From: DATDOO01 sp035293245
Lineage (GTDB): Bacteria > Pseudomonadota > Gammaproteobacteria > Methylococcales > Methylococcaceae
Direction of reading: 5' to 3'
Length of the DNA: 7,215 nucleotides
Assembly (NCBI GenBank): GCA_035293245.1
Contig: DATDOO010000160.1
Span: forward strand, 1-7,215
Position numbers and translations under genes: made by a program
The notes under the pieces: generated by a model
What the model was told of the DNA's origin: nothing
Seen by the model: only the letters and a program-made list of their open reading frames with translations
Databases searched by the model: none
Shown here: piece by piece, positions 6,073 through 7,215 of the stretch
Layout of the letters: each line of letters opens with the position of its first letter
Numbering within the stretch: the stretch's first letter is position 1

Positions 6073-7215
6073 AACTCCGCCAGATTGCCTTTCTCCTCCA
6101 GCCAGGCGCGCCGGTCGCCGGCGCGTTTTTTGGCCAGGAGCAGGTCGAGCCGGCGGGCGGTTTCGTCCACCTCGTCCGCGGTAAGCTGCACCAGGCGGCG
6201 GGTGTCGGGGTTCATGGTGGTTTCGCGCAACTGAAGGGGATTCATCTCGCCCAGGCCCTTGAAGCGGGTGACGGCGGGCTTGCCTTTGACCTTTTCCGCG
6301 GCCAGCCGGTCGAGGATGCCCTGCTTTTCGTCCTCGTCCAGCGCATAGTAAACGTTCTTGCCCGCGTCGATGCGGTACAGGGGCGGCATGGCCACGTGCA
6401 CGTGGCCGGCCAGCACCAGCGGCTGGAAGTGGCGCAGGAACAGGGCGCACAGCAGGGTGGCGATGTGGTTGCCGTCGGAGTCGGCGTCGGCCAGGATGCA
6501 CACCTTGCCGTAGCGCAGCTCGGAAAGGTTGTCCGAGCCGGGGTCGACGCCCAGCGCCAGGGCGATGTCGTGCACTTCCTGGGAGGCGAGCACGGCGGTG
6601 GGTTCCACTTCCCAGGTGTTCAGGATCTTGCCGCGCAGGGGCATGATGGCCTGGAACTCCCGGTCGCGGGCCTGCTTGGCCGAGCCGCCGGCCGAGTCGC
6701 CTTCCACCAGGAACAGTTCGGTGCGCTCCGTTTCCTGCGAAGAGCAGTCGGCCAGCTTGCCGGGCAGGGCAGGGCCGGCGGTGATTTTCTTGCGCGTCAC
6801 GACACGGGAGGCGCGCAGGCGCTTTTGCGCGCTGTCGATGACCAGTTTGGCGATTTGTTCGCCCAGCGCCGGATGTTCGTTGAGCCACAGGCTGAAGGCG
6901 TCCTTGACCACCCCGGCGACGAACACCGCGCACTCGCGGGAACTGAGGCGCTCCTTGGTCTGGCCGGAAAACTGCGGTTCCCTGAGCTTGGCGGACAGGA
7001 CGTAATGGCAGCGCTCCCACACGTCTTCCGGGGCGATTTTCACCCCGCGCGGCAGCAGGTTCCTAAAGTCGCAGAACTCGCGCACCGCCTCGGTCAGACC
7101 GGTGCGCAGGCCGTTGACGTGGGTTCCGCCCTGGGTTGTGGGGACCAGATTGACGTAGCTTTCCGCCACCGATTCACCGCCTTCCGGCGTCCACAGCACC
7201 GCCCAGTCCACCGCC
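6069..7215 (-). CDS. parE: DNA topoisomerase IV subunit B, C-terminal 381 residues (partial)
   Basis: The 3' part of the ATPase subunit of topoisomerase IV, which with ParC decatenates daughter chromosomes; the start lies beyond the right edge. Residues are numbered from the codon at 7209-7211. Seen: transducer-domain end ESYVNLVPTTQGGTHVNGL (17-35) and QTKERLSS (84-91); the TOPRIM domain with FLVEGDSAGGSAKQARDRE (167-185), whose E170 is catalytic, and the Mg-binding ILADADSDGNHIATLL (239-254) with D242, D244 and D246; and the family C-terminus RFKGLGEMNP (316-325), TRRLVQLTADE (337-347), EEKGNLAEL (372-380). ParE rather than GyrB is favoured by EGDSAGGSAKQARDR followed directly by EFQAIMPLRGKILNTWEVE and by the absence of GyrB-type insertions. 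The TAG stop (6069-6071) lies within the terminal repeat of the adjacent element, and the protein ends about two residues earlier than I recall for E. coli ParE, so the element may have set the end. Confidence 0.97.
   Translation of the reverse strand, partial: AVDWAVLWTPEGGESVAESYVNLVPTTQGGTHVNGLRTGLTEAVREFCDFRNLLPRGVKIAPEDVWERCHYVLSAKLREPQFSGQTKERLSSRECAVFVAGVVKDAFSLWLNEHPALGEQIAKLVIDSAQKRLRASRVVTRKKITAGPALPGKLADCSSQETERTELFLVEGDSAGGSAKQARDREFQAIMPLRGKILNTWEVEPTAVLASQEVHDIALALGVDPGSDNLSELRYGKVCILADADSDGNHIATLLCALFLRHFQPLVLAGHVHVAMPPLYRIDAGKNVYYALDEDEKQGILDRLAAEKVKGKPAVTRFKGLGEMNPLQLRETTMNPDTRRLVQLTADEVDETARRLDLLLAKKRAGDRRAWLEEKGNLAEL

Noticed and set aside
5860..7020. A 386-codon - strand frame running through parE, the repeat and the start of cysS
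   Set aside because: It is out of frame with the conserved ParE and CysS proteins, is Arg/Pro/Gly-rich as expected of a shifted GC-rich frame, and reads straight through the repeat. Not evidence of a fusion or overlapping gene.

Overview
The window is an ordinary-looking piece of a GC-rich proteobacterial chromosome. It carries eight protein genes, six complete and two cut by the window edges. ParE, CysS and the CGFS glutaredoxin read as typical gamma/betaproteobacterial proteins, and DUF2959 is a family I know mainly from gammaproteobacteria. Two dispersed palindromic repeats of the kind common in GC-rich environmental gamma/betaproteobacteria (methanotrophs, sulfur oxidisers) fit this. The lineage is an inference; no rRNA or species-specific gene is present.

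Layout. Positions 1-955 (+ strand) hold the C-terminus of an aldehyde dehydrogenase and, 10 bases later, a coiled-coil DUF2959 protein. Everything from 1037 to the right edge is on the - strand. In transcription order it is parE (partial, topoisomerase IV subunit B), a 104-base nested inverted repeat, cysS (cysteinyl-tRNA synthetase), a probable terminator, and then a tight four-gene run: grxD (monothiol CGFS glutaredoxin), a small ABM-fold monooxygenase-like protein, a VAO/PCMH-fold FAD oxidoreductase, and rmuC. The two blocks converge on a perfect 13-bp-arm hairpin at 991-1018.

How the genes relate. parE and cysS are housekeeping genes. The grxD-ABM-FAD-rmuC run has gaps of 3, 33 and -1 bases, so it is probably one transcript. 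It joins an Fe-S/redox carrier, a possible quinone- or reactive-carbonyl-handling protein, a flavoprotein and a DNA-maintenance protein. A shared redox-stress role is speculation.

No clearly new system is visible: there is no CRISPR array, transposase, integrase, phage gene or toxin-antitoxin pair. The most notable points are the repeat whose end supplies the parE stop codon, the FAD oxidoreductase lacking the usual flavin-linking His and the following His-Gly motif, a sharp GC drop inside cysS, and a DUF2959 protein without a recognisable lipobox. There is no gene-free stretch over 300 bases; the longest gaps are 956-1036 and 5951-6068, both holding palindromic repeats.
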